From Xanthostigma xanthostigma (lineage: Eukaryota > Arthropoda > Insecta > Raphidioptera > Raphidiidae): a stretch of DNA of 64,000 nt. The position numbers and the translations under genes were made by a program. The stretch covers positions 11,984,001 through 12,048,000 of the forward strand of contig OY754469.1 of assembly GCA_963575645.1 (NCBI GenBank), given 5' to 3'. Shown one piece after another: positions 23,301 to 34,084 of this stretch (position 1 is the stretch's first letter; the number at the start of each line of letters is the position of its first letter). A model generated the notes under the pieces. It searched no databases and was not told where the DNA came from. It was given only the letters and a program-made list of their open reading frames with translations.

Positions 23301-25935
23301 AAGCAATCGGTGAAGAATTTTCGGTGATTTAAGATTTTGAATAAACGAACATTAATTTTTGTGTAGGTATATAGATAAAATTGGCTACATTAATAAGCAG
23401 TAAATTCGGAGTAAAATGACACCTAAAATCATTTCATTCTGATTTGAATTTGAAATAAGTTCAAAAATAATTTTTGAAATATTTATGTAAACCCCGCTCG
23501 GCAAAAAACGTTTTTGCTCGTGTCGAGTCGTGACGTCATCATTTAGATTAGGTATATAGTTATTACGTCTATCCATTATCTGTTTCAAATTTTTAATAAT
23601 TTAATTTTGTTTCAGATGTGCAGATGGTTTCATGGGACCTCGATGTGAATATAAGGACTTAGATGGATCTTATTTACGTAAGTATTTTTTATTATTTGCC
23701 ATTTTGTCAAGGTTATAAAATGCAGAGGTGATCTCATTCTGTATTGTAGTGGGGGAGATGACGTCATTCAGTGGACTGTCATTTGATATAAATATGAACG
23801 GTCTTCTGGCGACGTCATTTATTAATAAGGTGACCTGTCTATCTGATGACCTAGACTTAAAAGTAAATAGTGGTGTGTGACATGGAAAATTGAAAATTAA
23901 GCATTGTACCTTTTTATACCAAGATCCCAGACTCGCCAGACCTACGTCATTTCAGTACTGCTAAGATTTTATCAGTAAATGTACAATATTTAGTTAAAAA
24001 TGTATGCCAATTTGCTAGCGTGAAAGCAGGGGCCTTATAGAAATAACAGATTCTAAAGGTACATAAAACACGTGCTTACCTACGTACGCAATGGTGTTAT
24101 GCATGCATATGAGTGCGAGTGAGAGCATTAGATGATTATTTTTTAGACAACTTCATGAAATTTAGGTTTTTTATTTGTTTTTTGGCTCATGCTCTCCTCC
24201 TATCGACTGTTCAACCATTCCAATAATTTTTAAGATCCTGAAGAAGGCAATAATTGCTTGCCTAAATGTTGACTATTAAATGAAGTGCTATTAAATAAAA
24301 ATTGTTTTAAAATTTAGCCTTGTATCCCGTTAACTTCATCATACCATAATACCAAGGTGTCTTATTTTATTTTATAATAATTTTGAGTACGATGAACTCA
24401 TCGAGAATTTTCTTTCGACAGCATCTCAACGACGGTACATGCTCGAGACTGCAAGCATAGCGGGCGGTGCAACAATAGCCGTATTCCTGGTGTTCATTGT
24501 GTGCATTGCGGCGTACATCAGAGTACAGCGGAGGGCGAAGGCGCGTATCGCGATGGGCGCAGCTCCGGCGAGCGGCGACTGTGTCGACTCGCCTGTGACG
24601 TACGCACGAGCCGCACCGAGAAGGGTGTTCGGGAATCCACCTTGGAGAGGAACGAGAGATATGTACACCGTGCCCATGGAAAACCTATCCGTTACTACCG
24701 CCGAAAATCCTCGGGTAAGTTAGAACAAAGTACGTAGAGAATTTTCTTTAACGGGACGTGTCTCGAGTGTTTTCAAAATAATTAAGAGGTTTGATTCCCG
24801 TAAATTGATAATATTTATTTTGAATGGCGTAATCGTTAGTCCCGAAAAATCTCGCTGCATGTAAGACTATAGCGAGTGCTGTAGCTGAATTCATCGGCGC
24901 CCGTGGCAAGATTTTGATTTCGTGGCCGACAATTTTGTTTTTTTTAGAGATGTAACGAATATTCGTGTATTTTTTGAGTTTTGCATTCGCAAAATTCATG
25001 CGAACAAAATAATAATTCATCATTTTTATTAGAAAAGTTTTTTTCTTACAATTTTAACCTTAAAAAGTACCAACGACTTATGGGCTATGTGCACGGAGGC
25101 GGAGTTACAAATTTTTCGATGCGAGCGTTTGTGGTGAGCACTAGGGGAAACTTCGAACTCCAATTTTCCATATGTCAGTGAGCAATGTTTATTAAAAGTA
25201 AAAGTAGTTATAATTTTATAAAGTTTTTTAATTACAAAGAAAACATAGGAAAACTAAGCGATCTGGAAATGCGCGTTGTGTTCCGGGCTGTTGCGCTGAT
25301 GGCGATTTAAGTAAAATAAAGACCATCGGCGCCCTGATTTGACGTTCCGCTGTCAGTGTAAACAAATTAACATCAGTTTTCCTTATTACATTTTTTTTTT
25401 GAGACATCACGGCCAACTAAAGTTTTTGACTTATCACCATAGAAACCTGTCGCGATTTCCATAAAAAGTGAGTTCAATAATTCTCTATTACCCACTAGCG
25501 GCGCTAATAGGCTTCGTGCACACAGCCTATAGACATATTTTTTTTGACGTGATAACGTCTTATAAATTGATGAAACACCGGCTGCACGCACGAAAAAGTG
25601 TCACGTTCCGCCTGAGCCTGAGCGTGCAAGCGAGAGCGCGGTATAAGCGATAGAGAGGCACGATCGGCCCAAGCGTCGGCTTGTACGCATTTCTCTCTCT
25701 TCTCGCGTGACGTCAGAGAGTTCATCAATGTTTCTTTATGACGTTATCACGTAAAACTATCGTCCGTAAACCGACTTTACAGAAAACCAATTTTTTTGAA
25801 AATATTTCTTAGTTGTATGTTAATTGATCTCTTTTTTTTCTTTTGATTCAGGAATGTGTAACAACGCAGTCCGGTATACATTGGAATGAACAACAAGCGG
25901 CATCACAGCAAGTGCCTTCGAGTGCACCACCATAG
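20212..25935 (+). CDS. spi: Spitz/Keren-like EGF receptor ligand (5' end missing)
   Basis: Four exons join in frame: 20,212-20,383, 23,616-23,677, 24,422-24,714 and 25,852-25,935. They give about 202 codons to TAG. The product is a type-I membrane precursor of a TGF-alpha-like ligand for the EGF receptor. Seen: ACSSR just after the expected signal cleavage; a Pro-rich spacer; an NVTF glycosylation sequon; one six-cysteine EGF domain (C-x8-C-x5-C-x12-C-x-C-x8-C); a transmembrane helix beginning ASIAGGA; and a cytosolic tail of about 100 residues. In flies the ACSSR cysteine is palmitoylated and ASIASGA is the Rhomboid cleavage region. The first exon starts with two bases of a split codon, so a signal-peptide exon must lie upstream; I did not find it. 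Spitz and Keren cannot be separated here. No EGF cysteine is missing. Confidence 0.93.
20725..21913. mobile_element. hAT element with exact 8-bp TSD CATTGAAT
   Basis: Starts CAGGGCCCTCG and ends CGAGGGCCCTG, flanked by CATTGAAT on both sides (20,717-20,724 and 21,914-21,921). It is inserted in the inner edge of the left arm of the 20,544 element. The 1,189-bp interior has GCCGCCCGCGTGCG subterminal words and a hairpin near 21,365-21,430 (CACTCCGCGGAGTAAACTG), but no recognisable transposase. Confidence 0.88.
21953..22212 (+). mobile_element. Fam-3 element, copy 2
   Basis: Runs from GACGTGATAACGTCTTATA to TTTACAGACAACC, about 260 bp and nearly identical to 25,546-25,792. The T-rich sequence at both edges blurs the insertion site. 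Confidence 0.8.
23072..23210 (+). repeat. 79-bp repeat with GATGGCG words, two copies
   Basis: CAACAGATGGCGCTCCCG at 23,072 and CAACAAATAGCACTCCCG at 23,151, each followed by TAAAATATTTAGTATAGCGT. A further GACAGATGGCG lies between. Lies in spi-like intron 1. Confidence 0.7.
23616..23677 (+). CDS. spi: spi-like exon: end of EGF domain
   Basis: 62 bp between TTTCAG and GTAAGT. Encodes CADGFMGPRCEYKDLDGSYL, with the fifth and sixth EGF cysteines and the juxtamembrane start. Frame is kept on both sides. Confidence 0.93.
23929..24186 (+). mobile_element. Foldback family Fam-8, single arm
   Basis: Starts CCAAGATCCCAGACTCGCC and continues through GGTACATAAAACACGTGC and ATGCATGCATATGAGTG. It corresponds to one arm of the complete foldback at 60,380-60,946 and lies in spi-like intron 2. 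Confidence 0.75.
24230..24360 (+). mobile_element. Penelope-like 3' tail with hammerhead-like core
   Basis: CCTGAAGAAGGCAATAATTG, then CTTGCCTAAATGTTGAC, forms CUGAAGA, a stem and AAA as in a decayed hammerhead core. An A/T-rich tail and GCCTTGTATCCCGTTAAC follow. Lies in spi-like intron 2. Confidence 0.45.
24422..24714 (+). CDS. spi: spi-like exon: transmembrane segment and cytosolic tail
   Basis: Acceptor ends TTTCGACAG at 24,421; donor GTAAGT at 24,715. Encodes the juxtamembrane PSQRRYMLET, the helix ASIAGGATIAVFLVFIVC followed by IAAYI, then a basic stop-transfer stretch VQRRAKARIAM. The tail includes RVFGNPPWRG and MYTVPMENLSV. The ASIAGGA start matches the helix-breaking region cleaved by Rhomboid in fly Spitz. 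Confidence 0.93.
25546..25792 (+). mobile_element. Fam-3 element, copy 3
   Basis: Lies in spi-like intron 3. Same ends as copy 2 and only scattered differences, including the same short frames on both strands. Confidence 0.8.
25852..25935 (+). CDS. spi: spi-like terminal coding exon
   Basis: Acceptor TTTTGATTCAG; 27 codons (ECVTTQSGIHWNEQQAASQQ, then VPSSAPP) and TAG at 25,933. The phase fits the previous exon exactly (phase 0). I do not know this tail from fly Spitz, so the last exon rests on splice signals and frame. Confidence 0.8.
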   Translation, partial: ECVTTQSGIHWNEQQAASQQVPSSAPP

Positions 25936-28850
25936 CCTACTGTTAAATAATTGTTTTAAATGTAAATTTACACTTTTTTAGTGATTATAGTTCTAGTTAG
26001 TCAGTACCCAAAAGTAGTGAGTAATATATCGGACGTCGGCATTCATTTTATCATGCATCGAAGCATTCGATCGTATGTTAAGTTCGCAAAAATTCTATAT
26101 GTCTTAAATTCTCTCTCTCTCGTTTTCAAATAATTTTTCTCTTCAACTATAATCACTGAAATAAAATATAACTTGTTGTTCCATTTCATGAGAAATAATA
26201 ATTGTACGAAATTGTCTTACAATTTCCTTATTTATTATAAATTTAACTGCAAAAATCACATACTGATTTTGTCCTTCTGTAACAAAATTGTTTTGTTATG
26301 AGTCTAAAAAACAGTTGAAAAGCGTTGCCTGGATAACAACAAATTGTTTGCATTAATGTAATTTTACATTAGTCATTGTACATTGTTGTCGCTATAGTAT
26401 GACTTTAAAAAAAAGTATTTTGCCAGGTATAATAATATAATAAAATAATGGACACCCCCTTTAAAATTATTAATGAAACAAGGTTGTGTGATTCAGTGCA
26501 TTAAATTAAATGTAACATATTAATTAAAAATGATAATAATTTTCAAGTCTGATGAATGAACTCAAAGTCTGAAAATAAAAAAGTATACAGTCCATAGCTG
26601 ATATGTATTTAAAAATTTAATATATTATTTATTGATTATAAATATTTCAAATAAAAAATGTGGAAAATTAAAATAAACTTCGCTTAAAAATGTGTCAGAA
26701 CTAAAAATTCGTTTTTCCAATTGTCAAAGAGACACTTGTGTTTGGAAAAAAATTATAAAATTTGTTTTTTTAAAAAAAGTGCAAAAATTATATAAATATT
26801 TGAAATTAAAATAAAATTTTTATGGTTTTAAAATTAAAAAAAAATAATAATAATTGATATGAGATATCCTTCAGGCGAGTTTTAAAATTCAAATATTTAA
26901 GAATGTATTTTTTGTCAAATGTTGAATATTGTAAATATTTTTTTCTTGTGAATTTTTTTGAATAGCTGTTGAACATTTTTATATATTATACATTTCTTTT
27001 TTCATTTTATACCTCAGTTGTATAGTTAATTGTTGAACAAGCCTATCAGTCTACATTCCCCATATAAATTATAAATTTATTTTTCGTCAAATATACTTAA
27101 ATTTAATAAAATAGACACTTGTTAAAAATAAGATTAGTACCTATGTTATTATAAAGCGATCACGATAATTTATTGTGTTTTATAAACTGCCAGTAAGTTC
27201 ATAATACTTAAATAGTTCCACACATTTATTGTATGTATTTATTATTTTTTGAGGAAAAGTAAATTTATAACCAAAATAGTTTAAAGAAGAAAAAAAATCT
27301 CTAGTTGCACAAGATTAGTGCACGTGACACAGTACTAAGCAATTCAAAATCACTCAGGTTACAGAAATTTTATAAAATTGTTAATTTTTAACACTTTATC
27401 ACGCTCATAAAATTTTCGAGTCAAATTTTTCATTAAATTAAAACGTTGTATAAATTTGTAAATAATTAGTTAATAGTTAAAAAAAAAAGTTAATACTTTA
27501 AAATAATGTGAATTCCATATAAAGAGCTTTTAAAAACTTGTAATTTGCGCAGAAAAATAAGTGTTTTCCGCAGAATGTTTGTAAAAAAATTATTTAAAAT
27601 TATCTATTAAAAATATTAAAAAATTGCAGCTAAAATATATTAAAAGTAGTTATTTTATTCTAAATTTATGTTGATGTAGTTTCAATTTATTAAAAATCGA
27701 ATTGTTAATAATCTGGTAACTAAATATTTACAAGAATAATTAGACATGATAATAATAAACTAAAATGCTATTAATCTAAAATTGTAATTAATATCTTGGT
27801 TCCTAACTTATTAGTAATATTATTATAAGATGTAAAAATTTTTTTATTTGTAGTATTGTATTATTTTACACAATCAAAATCTAGAGTCAGTGTATAAAAA
27901 TATCAGTATCGTTACTCATTCGGGGCCGTTTCTAAGAACGATTTCTCCGACGCTAAAGAAAGTGACATTTCTACTATCGCAACGGCCCCGATACTATTAT
28001 TATGTTTGTATTGCAGCGATTACTATGAATTTGTAATTGTTATAATGCAATCGATAATAATCGTTATAGTGTTTTTTCAAACATCATTGCTGTCGTTGCT
28101 TCCTTCTCGTTCTGTGACCTATAATCTGTAAGTTCAGGAATCGGGTGTACTTTATTTTCTAAATTCTAAATTTTATTTTGCAAGTAATGGCGGCAATTAT
28201 ATTTGAAAAAACTGAAAGAAAATATTATTAAAAAACCAAAGGTCATTTTTAGTTTAAACCTTTGCACATGCATTCATTCGAAACCGATAGATAAAATGTA
28301 CCTCTTCGGTGAGTTTCGACTTCAAAAATATAATATCAGATGGCGTCAATTGAATGCTATGTGTGTGCAAGTACAGAGCAGATTGAAGTATTATGAAATA
28401 TTATTTAATTAATTTATAATATTATCATACAGTTTGTGGAAGAATAACTTTCTAAAATTCAAACAGTACATAATTTGTGCAGCTTTTTAGACAATATGTA
28501 TCTTTATTAAATTAAAATCTGTGATACTAAAAAAATAAATATTAATGTCCATCAAAGGTCAATCATTATCAATAATAATTAACGATTGTTAGACGCGAGT
28601 TGACTAATGATTCCACAGCTGTATTTTTAATAGGGTGTTTTATTTTGTTTTTCAAATAATAATAATTCCTAGACCAAATGCAATGTAAATAAATTTTCTT
28701 CATCCTATGAAATGTTGTTACATTAGAAATTATTGTTAGGGATTAATATAAAAAAAAAATAATAATATTGGTTGTTTTATTTATTTTTATTTCTCCCAAA
28801 TTTTCCAGTGGCCCTCTGTGCACAAATCAGATTTCATATCCTTCCAAAGC
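25936..28850. other. Probable spi-like 3' UTR, then AT-rich gene-free DNA
   Basis: AATAAA occurs at 26,160 and again near 26,575, so the 3' UTR may end soon after either. Beyond that the sequence is strongly AT-rich with homopolymer runs, and I see no gene. A GC-richer patch at 27,920-28,000 (CGGGGCCGTTTCTAAGAACG ... CAACGGCCCCG) has inverted CGGGGCCGTT/AACGGCCCCG ends. Confidence 0.5.
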
Positions 28851-28856
28851 CTAAAC

Positions 28857-29127
28857 CAGGGGTGTCAGGCTGATTTTTCTAAAGGGCCATTTATAAGATT
28901 TAAAATGTGTTAGCCAGCCAGATTCTAAATTCAAAACTAAAACACATACTAGAGTAAAATCTTTATTTATTTAGTTTAAGGATCCAGACACCTGAAGTTT
29001 CTTGTTTTTGATAAGCTCATTGATGCCAGGTGTCTAAAATCCGCACTGGATATATTCTGGTCGCGGGCCGTATTTAGATGGCTTGAGGATCAGATGTGGC
29101 CCACAGGTCATACCTTTGACATCACTG
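28857..29127. mobile_element. hAT (Charlie-like) MITE with near-perfect TSD
   Basis: Left CAGGGGTGTCAGGCTGATTT, right GACATCACTG, with AAAGGGCCAT and GTGGCCCACAGGTCATAC subterminal. Flanks GCCTAAAC and GTCTAAAC are an 8-bp duplication with one change. 271 bp, non-coding. Confidence 0.8.
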
Positions 29128-29154
29128 GTCTAAACCAATAAAGATCTTGACCAA

Positions 29155-29330
29155 AAAAAAAGCAAGCACTCCGGGAGTGCCGGCAGAAGTGAAAACTTGA
29201 ATATTACCTCTACTCTCCATCTGTCTTACGAATTTTCGATCAGGTCACGTGTCCTGACGCAAGTTTAACATTTTTTACCCATTACAAAAAAAGTGTACAA
29301 CGCCGCTAAAGAAGTTTTCACTTCAAAAAG
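29155..29330 (+). repeat. Fam-9 element, copy 1
   Basis: CACTCCGGGAGTGCCGGCAG then AAGTGAAAACTTGAATATTA at the left, and GCCGCTAAAGAAGTTTTCAC at the right. The inner GTGAAAACTT / AAGTTTTCAC pair is inverted. A second copy is at 45,010-45,215. The CTAAAGAAGTTTCACTT core also builds the array at 57,022. Confidence 0.65.
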
Positions 29331-29599
29331 AAGTGGCAAAATGTGACATGGCAAAAAATACTTATCGCCGCAATGAAAAATACGATATTCTACACCTATC
29401 TACAATTTTCATTTAATAATGTTTGCTTCGCTTCCCCAGTAGGTACACTCAGTTCGCCTGTCCCTTCAGTCAGCTCCCACAACAGATGTCGATGTATTTT
29501 TACTCCTAGAATGGCGTTCAATGACCACCCAAGGGTCTGTTGAAAAAATAGACACCATTCGAAACTATTTCGAAATTAAAACCAGATTTAATAGGTCAT

Positions 29600-31480
29600 G
29601 ATCGTAAACTTGCGCTTATTTTTGGATTTCGTCATTTTTAAAATGGTAGGCTGTCTACGTCTTTCAGAAACAGAAGACGAATGTTTGGATTTTGTCACAA
29701 TTCAACACTTTTTCTGTAAGTCTTCGTTATTTTTTTAATAATGTCAGAGAACCTCTCGGATCCAATTCAAATTCGGTAGGCTTATAGAAAATGATGCCAA
29801 AGTCACCGTACTCTTCTGTTGCACTGTATCACTTACCGTTTCGAAGATAGACTCGTTTGAAGTGCTTTTTTAGAAAGTCTGGAATACGTATCGGATACAT
29901 TTAAAATTCGGTGTACTGATAGAAAACGACACGCTGAATTCAACTAGCGCACCTGGAGGGCTGTATCTAATACCGTTTCGGAAATACAGACGTTCGATTG
30001 TAGCTTCAGTGCTTAAACACATTTCAAATGCCCACCGAACCAAAAGTTGAGCTTATTTTTTGATTCGGAGTGTCATTTAGTGTTAGTATAAGCTGTCTGG
30101 AGCAGAAAAGCGAGTCATTGGAAAATGAAAATCGACTAAAAACAAGATTTTTCCCATAGTATAGCCTTAGTTATTTTGTGATTTTTTTAAGAAGATTTTG
30201 GACAATCTCTTGGATCCGATTCAAATTCGGTAGGCTTATGTAAAATGACACGCTGAAGTCAGTAAGCCCCTCCGTTGCTTCGTATCACTTACCGTTTTGA
30301 AGATAAACCCGTTTGAAGTGCTTCTCTGGAAAGTCTGGAATACGCATTGGATACATTTCAAATTCGGTGTACAGATAGAGAACGACACGCTGATTTCAAC
30401 GAGCGCACCTGGAACGCTGTATCTAATACCGTTTCGGAAATACAGACGTTCGAATGTAGCTTCAGTGCTTAAACACATTTCAAATGCCCACCGAACCAAA
30501 AGTTGAGCTTATTTTTTGATTCGGAGTGTCATTTAGTGTTAGCATAAGCTGTCTGGACCAGAAAAGCGAGTCATTGGAAAATGTCGAAAATCGACTAAAA
30601 ACGAGATTTTTCCCATAGTATAGCCTTAGTTATTTTGTGATTTTTTTAAGACGATTTTGGACAATCTCTCGGATCCGATTCAAATTCGGCAGGCTTATGT
30701 AAAATGACACGCTGAAGTCAGTAAGCCCCTCCGTTGCTTCGTATCACTTACCGTTTTGAAGATAGACTCATTCGAAGTGCCTCTCTGGAAAGTCTGGAAT
30801 ACGTATCGGATACATTTAAAATTCGGTGTACTGATAGAAAACGACACGCTGAATTCAATGAGCGCATCCGGAGGTCTGAATCTAATACCGTTTCCGAGAT
30901 ATAGACGTTTTATTGTTTCTTCTACATTGAAATTCACTATTAAAGCCCACAGGACCTAAAGTTGAGCTTATATTTTCATTTGGAGTGTCATTTCCTGTTA
31001 GTTTAAGCCGTCTGGACACAAAAAGTGAGTTATTAGAAAATGTCGAAAATCGACTAAAAACGAGATTTTTCCCATAGTATAGCCTTAGTTATTTTGTGAT
31101 TTTTTTAAGAAGATTTTGGACAATCTCTTGGATCCGATTCAAATTCGGTAGGCTTATGTAAAATGACACGCTGAAGTCAGTAAGCCCCTCCGTTGCTTCG
31201 TATCACTTACCGTTTTGAAGATAGACCCGTTTGAAGTGCTTCTCTGGAAAGTCTGGAATACGCATTGGATACATTTCAAATTCGGTGTATTGATAGAAAA
31301 CGACGCGCTGAATTCAACGAGCGCACCCGGAGGTCTGTATCTAATACCGTTTCGGAGATAGAGACGTTCAAATGTAACTTCGATGTTTAAACACACTTCA
31401 AATGGCCACATTTTTTTATTCGGGGTGTCATTTCCTGTTAGTATACTATATAATCCGTGTGGACCGAAAAAGCGAATTTA
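29600..31480 (+). repeat. Satellite-like tandem array, 459-bp unit, about 4 copies
   Basis: The phrase GACAATCTC(T/C)(T/C)GGATCC starts at 30,201, 30,660 and 31,119, exactly 459 bp apart. A first, more diverged unit starts at 29,747 (454 bp earlier) with a partial unit before it. Within a unit, two blocks with TTCAAATTCGGT, ACGACACGCTGAA and TACCGTTT are related to each other, and the unit is close to three times 153 bp, so it may be a higher-order repeat. Single diverged pieces lie at 38,690-38,830 and 42,030-42,290. Confidence 0.88.
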
Positions 31481-31519
31481 ATGAAACACAATAGCAACAA
31501 CAGTAGTGGCTGTGCGTTG

Positions 31520-31990
31520 TCCGTCATAAGTCAGTGTTAAAGTAGATTAGCCCTCTAAGGAGATAAAAATTTTCAAAAATCCTTTCTGAGTGCTCACTTA
31601 CGCCATATAGGGGACTGTGCAAAATTGCATGCTTATAGATCCATCGGTTTAGACTGTGCGTTGTACGGTCAGTCAATGTTCGAGTTTTAACCAAGTAGAT
31701 TAGCCCCCTTAGGGAATGAATTTTCAAAAATCATTTTCGAGTACACAGCTGCGTTAAATAAGGAACCTCTGTGCAAAATTTCATGCATTTAAACCCATCG
31801 GTTTAGGCAGTCCGTTGTCTGTTAGCCTTTAGACGGTTTATTAAGAAAAAGTGAAAAAAGACACATTTTATGCAAATTTCTAATTAAATCAGAAATTTGC
31901 TATCCAGCTCCCAGAAGCAGTTAGGAGGTATTTATAGCGAATAAAGCAAGACGTCAGACTGTTATATAATTAATTATATTTTTTAAATTT
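31520..31990 (+). repeat. Fam-7 (RTE-like) internal segment
   Basis: Two related blocks around CCATCGGTTTAGACTGTGCG and TTTCAAAAATC, then AATCAGAAATTTGCTATCC. The same order is seen at 34,085-34,560 and inverted at 39,790-40,230. Confidence 0.6.
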
Positions 31991-32006
31991 TAACCCCTTC
32001 CACAGT

Positions 32007-32343
32007 CAGGGCCGGACTAATCCATTTTGGTCTTTTTGAAAAATAGTTGAAAAAAAGTAAATTCAAATATTTCTTTTTTTTAGCGTATAAAAAGAATTCT
32101 AAACATCGGAAAAATTAGTTTTTAATAAGGTAAAAGATAACAACACATTTTCTTTAGATTTTTGAATAACTATATAAAAAGCCACACATTTTTATTTATT
32201 TGTTTATTATACACAGTTGTCCAACAGTAAAGTAAACTATCTTGTTTACAAATCTGTTCAAAATAGACAGTTTGACCGGGTCCTTCTAAAAACCGGGCCC
32301 TATAGACATATGTCTCATTTGTCTATACAATAATTCGGCCCTG
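32007..32343. mobile_element. hAT MITE with near-perfect TSD
   Basis: Left CAGGGCCGGACTAATCC, right AATTCGGCCCTG, with TCCACAGT and CCCACAGT at the flanks (7 of 8 matching). 337 bp with internal ACCGGGTCC / GGGCCC words; non-coding. Confidence 0.75.
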
Positions 32344-32807
32344 CCCACAGTATTGCCATACCTATTATTACCTATTGCATAATAGTTTTAAAATTTGACA
32401 TTGGCAAAGTTTAAACAAGCATGTATAATAATAGTTAATTTGGTACCAAAACAGTTTTTTTTTTTTGTATTTTTGTAGATATTTAAAATTGAGATAAAAA
32501 CATAAAAATATATCACATCAGTGTTAAATCTATTCAATTTAAATAGATATTATGCATGCATATTAAGCTTGATAAAGAAACAAAAGAGGAATTCATTTTT
32601 CAGCTTTTCAAGTCTAAAATATATCAAAACTGTAAAATTACATACATGACCTCTTGATTTAAGACTGCTGTATACGCAGCATTCGATATTACGCAATCTT
32701 TAAAAATTTGTCAGACAATAATATAAACACAAAAGTATCAGGCGAACAGCTAAATAATAATTTTATACATAAACTAGCTGTTACCAGCGACTTCGTCCGC
32801 GTGGAAC

Positions 32808-33836
32808 CAGTGGCGTAGCTACATAGGGGCTAGGCGGGGCAGTGCCCCGGGGCCCTCAAGCTCAGGGGGCCCTCGAATCCTTAGCAGAAAGTCTCGATCG
32901 AACTGAACTTTTGAAAATTTCTCCCATTTTCAAAATAAATATGACAGGTTGCAACCTGACTTTAATCATGGCAACTCAGTTGAGAGAAAGTCGAAAGTTA
33001 TACCTAGGGAAATCCCCTAAAATCTTTCTGTGGGTTGGCAGTGTTGTCAATTTGATGGATAGCGATATGTGCGTTTTATTATTCATCGATACGCGTTTTA
33101 TTGTGAATTCGAGTCAAGATTTTTTTTTGAGAACGGTTAAAAAATTAATGCTGTATCAGGAGTAAGTAAGCTAATGTCAATAAACTTTTTGGTACTGGTC
33201 AATAAAGTGGTTCAATTTTATTTGATTTTACCACATTATTTGAGTCACTATCAATAGAAATATTTTGTCCAGAAATGCTTGCAGAAGGCTGACTAAAAAA
33301 CTTGTCAATTTGGGGCAATTTTTGTTTACTATCTTCTCTTTCTTGGCGTTGTTTGCGTTTAAATGCACCACTGGGTTTCTTCTTTTTGTCCATAATTTTA
33401 GTTGATGTCCGTTACGTCAATAAATCGTGTCAAATCTATAGATTTCGGCTAATCATTGTATAACGCGAAATATCGTGAAGAAAATGCCGGGAATCCCCAA
33501 CGACGTCTTGTAGCGTATCATTACGTTTCTCCTTCCTTTTACTTTTAACGTCGTCTTGAATCTTTTCTATTTCGTTTTATTACCCAAATCTACACCAAGT
33601 ATTAATTGTAATTTATGTTGTTACTGCTTAATATTTTTATTACCTGCCCTGCAGTGCACAAAAAATAGCTGATCATATCAATAAGAGCTTTATCATCGAT
33701 GATAAAGTAGCTTAGCATTTTTAAAGTATTTGTATATTTAATATTTTTACTTGATAAAACCTAACCAGTTTAGATAGCAGTGGGGCCCCATTTTTTGATT
33801 TGCCCCAGGGCCCTTGGTTACTTAGCTACGCCACTG
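32808..33836. mobile_element. hAT element, internally deleted, exact TSD CGTGGAAC
   Basis: Ends CAGTGGCGTAGCTACATAG and CTTAGCTACGCCACTG are inverted, with CGTGGAAC on both sides (32,800-32,807 and 33,837-33,844). Removing it restores the RTE-like sequence seen near 39,080. The 1,029-bp interior keeps the start of a transposase frame on the minus strand (next entry). Confidence 0.92.
33199..33393 (-). pseudogene. N-terminal fragment of a hAT transposase (ZMYM1/TTF-type)
   Basis: A 64-codon minus-strand frame begins MDKKKKPSGAFKRKQRQERE and continues with KLPQIDKFF. Transposases of the ZMYM1-like hAT group commonly open with a Lys-rich KPSGA block of this kind. The zinc-finger, DDE and dimerisation domains are missing, so it is inactive. 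Its position inside a proven hAT target duplication supports the call. Confidence 0.7.
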
Positions 33837-34084
33837 CGTGGAACGTATGTTTGTAAGCTTGGTGCCTTGGTATATTTGAATGTATTCTATTTGCAGTCAG
33901 AACTTTTAGATTTAACATTTCCGTTTGGATATACTTTTGTTTTGTTTTGCAGAATTGCCCCAAACACCTGTTAATAATCTCAAGATTGAAGTACAATGTT
34001 TTTTTCTCTATAATAATAAAGAAAGTTCTCTGTCAAAGTCATAGGGGCTCCATTGTCATCCTCAAGGCCTCCAATAGGTTTAAG

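Larger units (their letters stand above)
20384..23615 (+). other. spi-like intron 1 (3.2 kb)
   Basis: GT-AG intron that splits the EGF domain after its fourth cysteine. It is filled mainly by the nested elements at 20,544-22,520 and the 79-bp repeat at 23,072. The remainder is AT-rich without visible signals. Confidence 0.8.

Noticed and set aside
24426-24737. Alternative frames over the Spitz-like transmembrane exon
   Set aside because: The in-frame EGF-to-membrane reading with matching splice phases explains the segment; the others are shadows.
30236-31411. Series of similar 80-87 codon minus-strand frames
   Set aside because: They repeat because the 459-bp satellite repeats; no start context, no family and no continuation.
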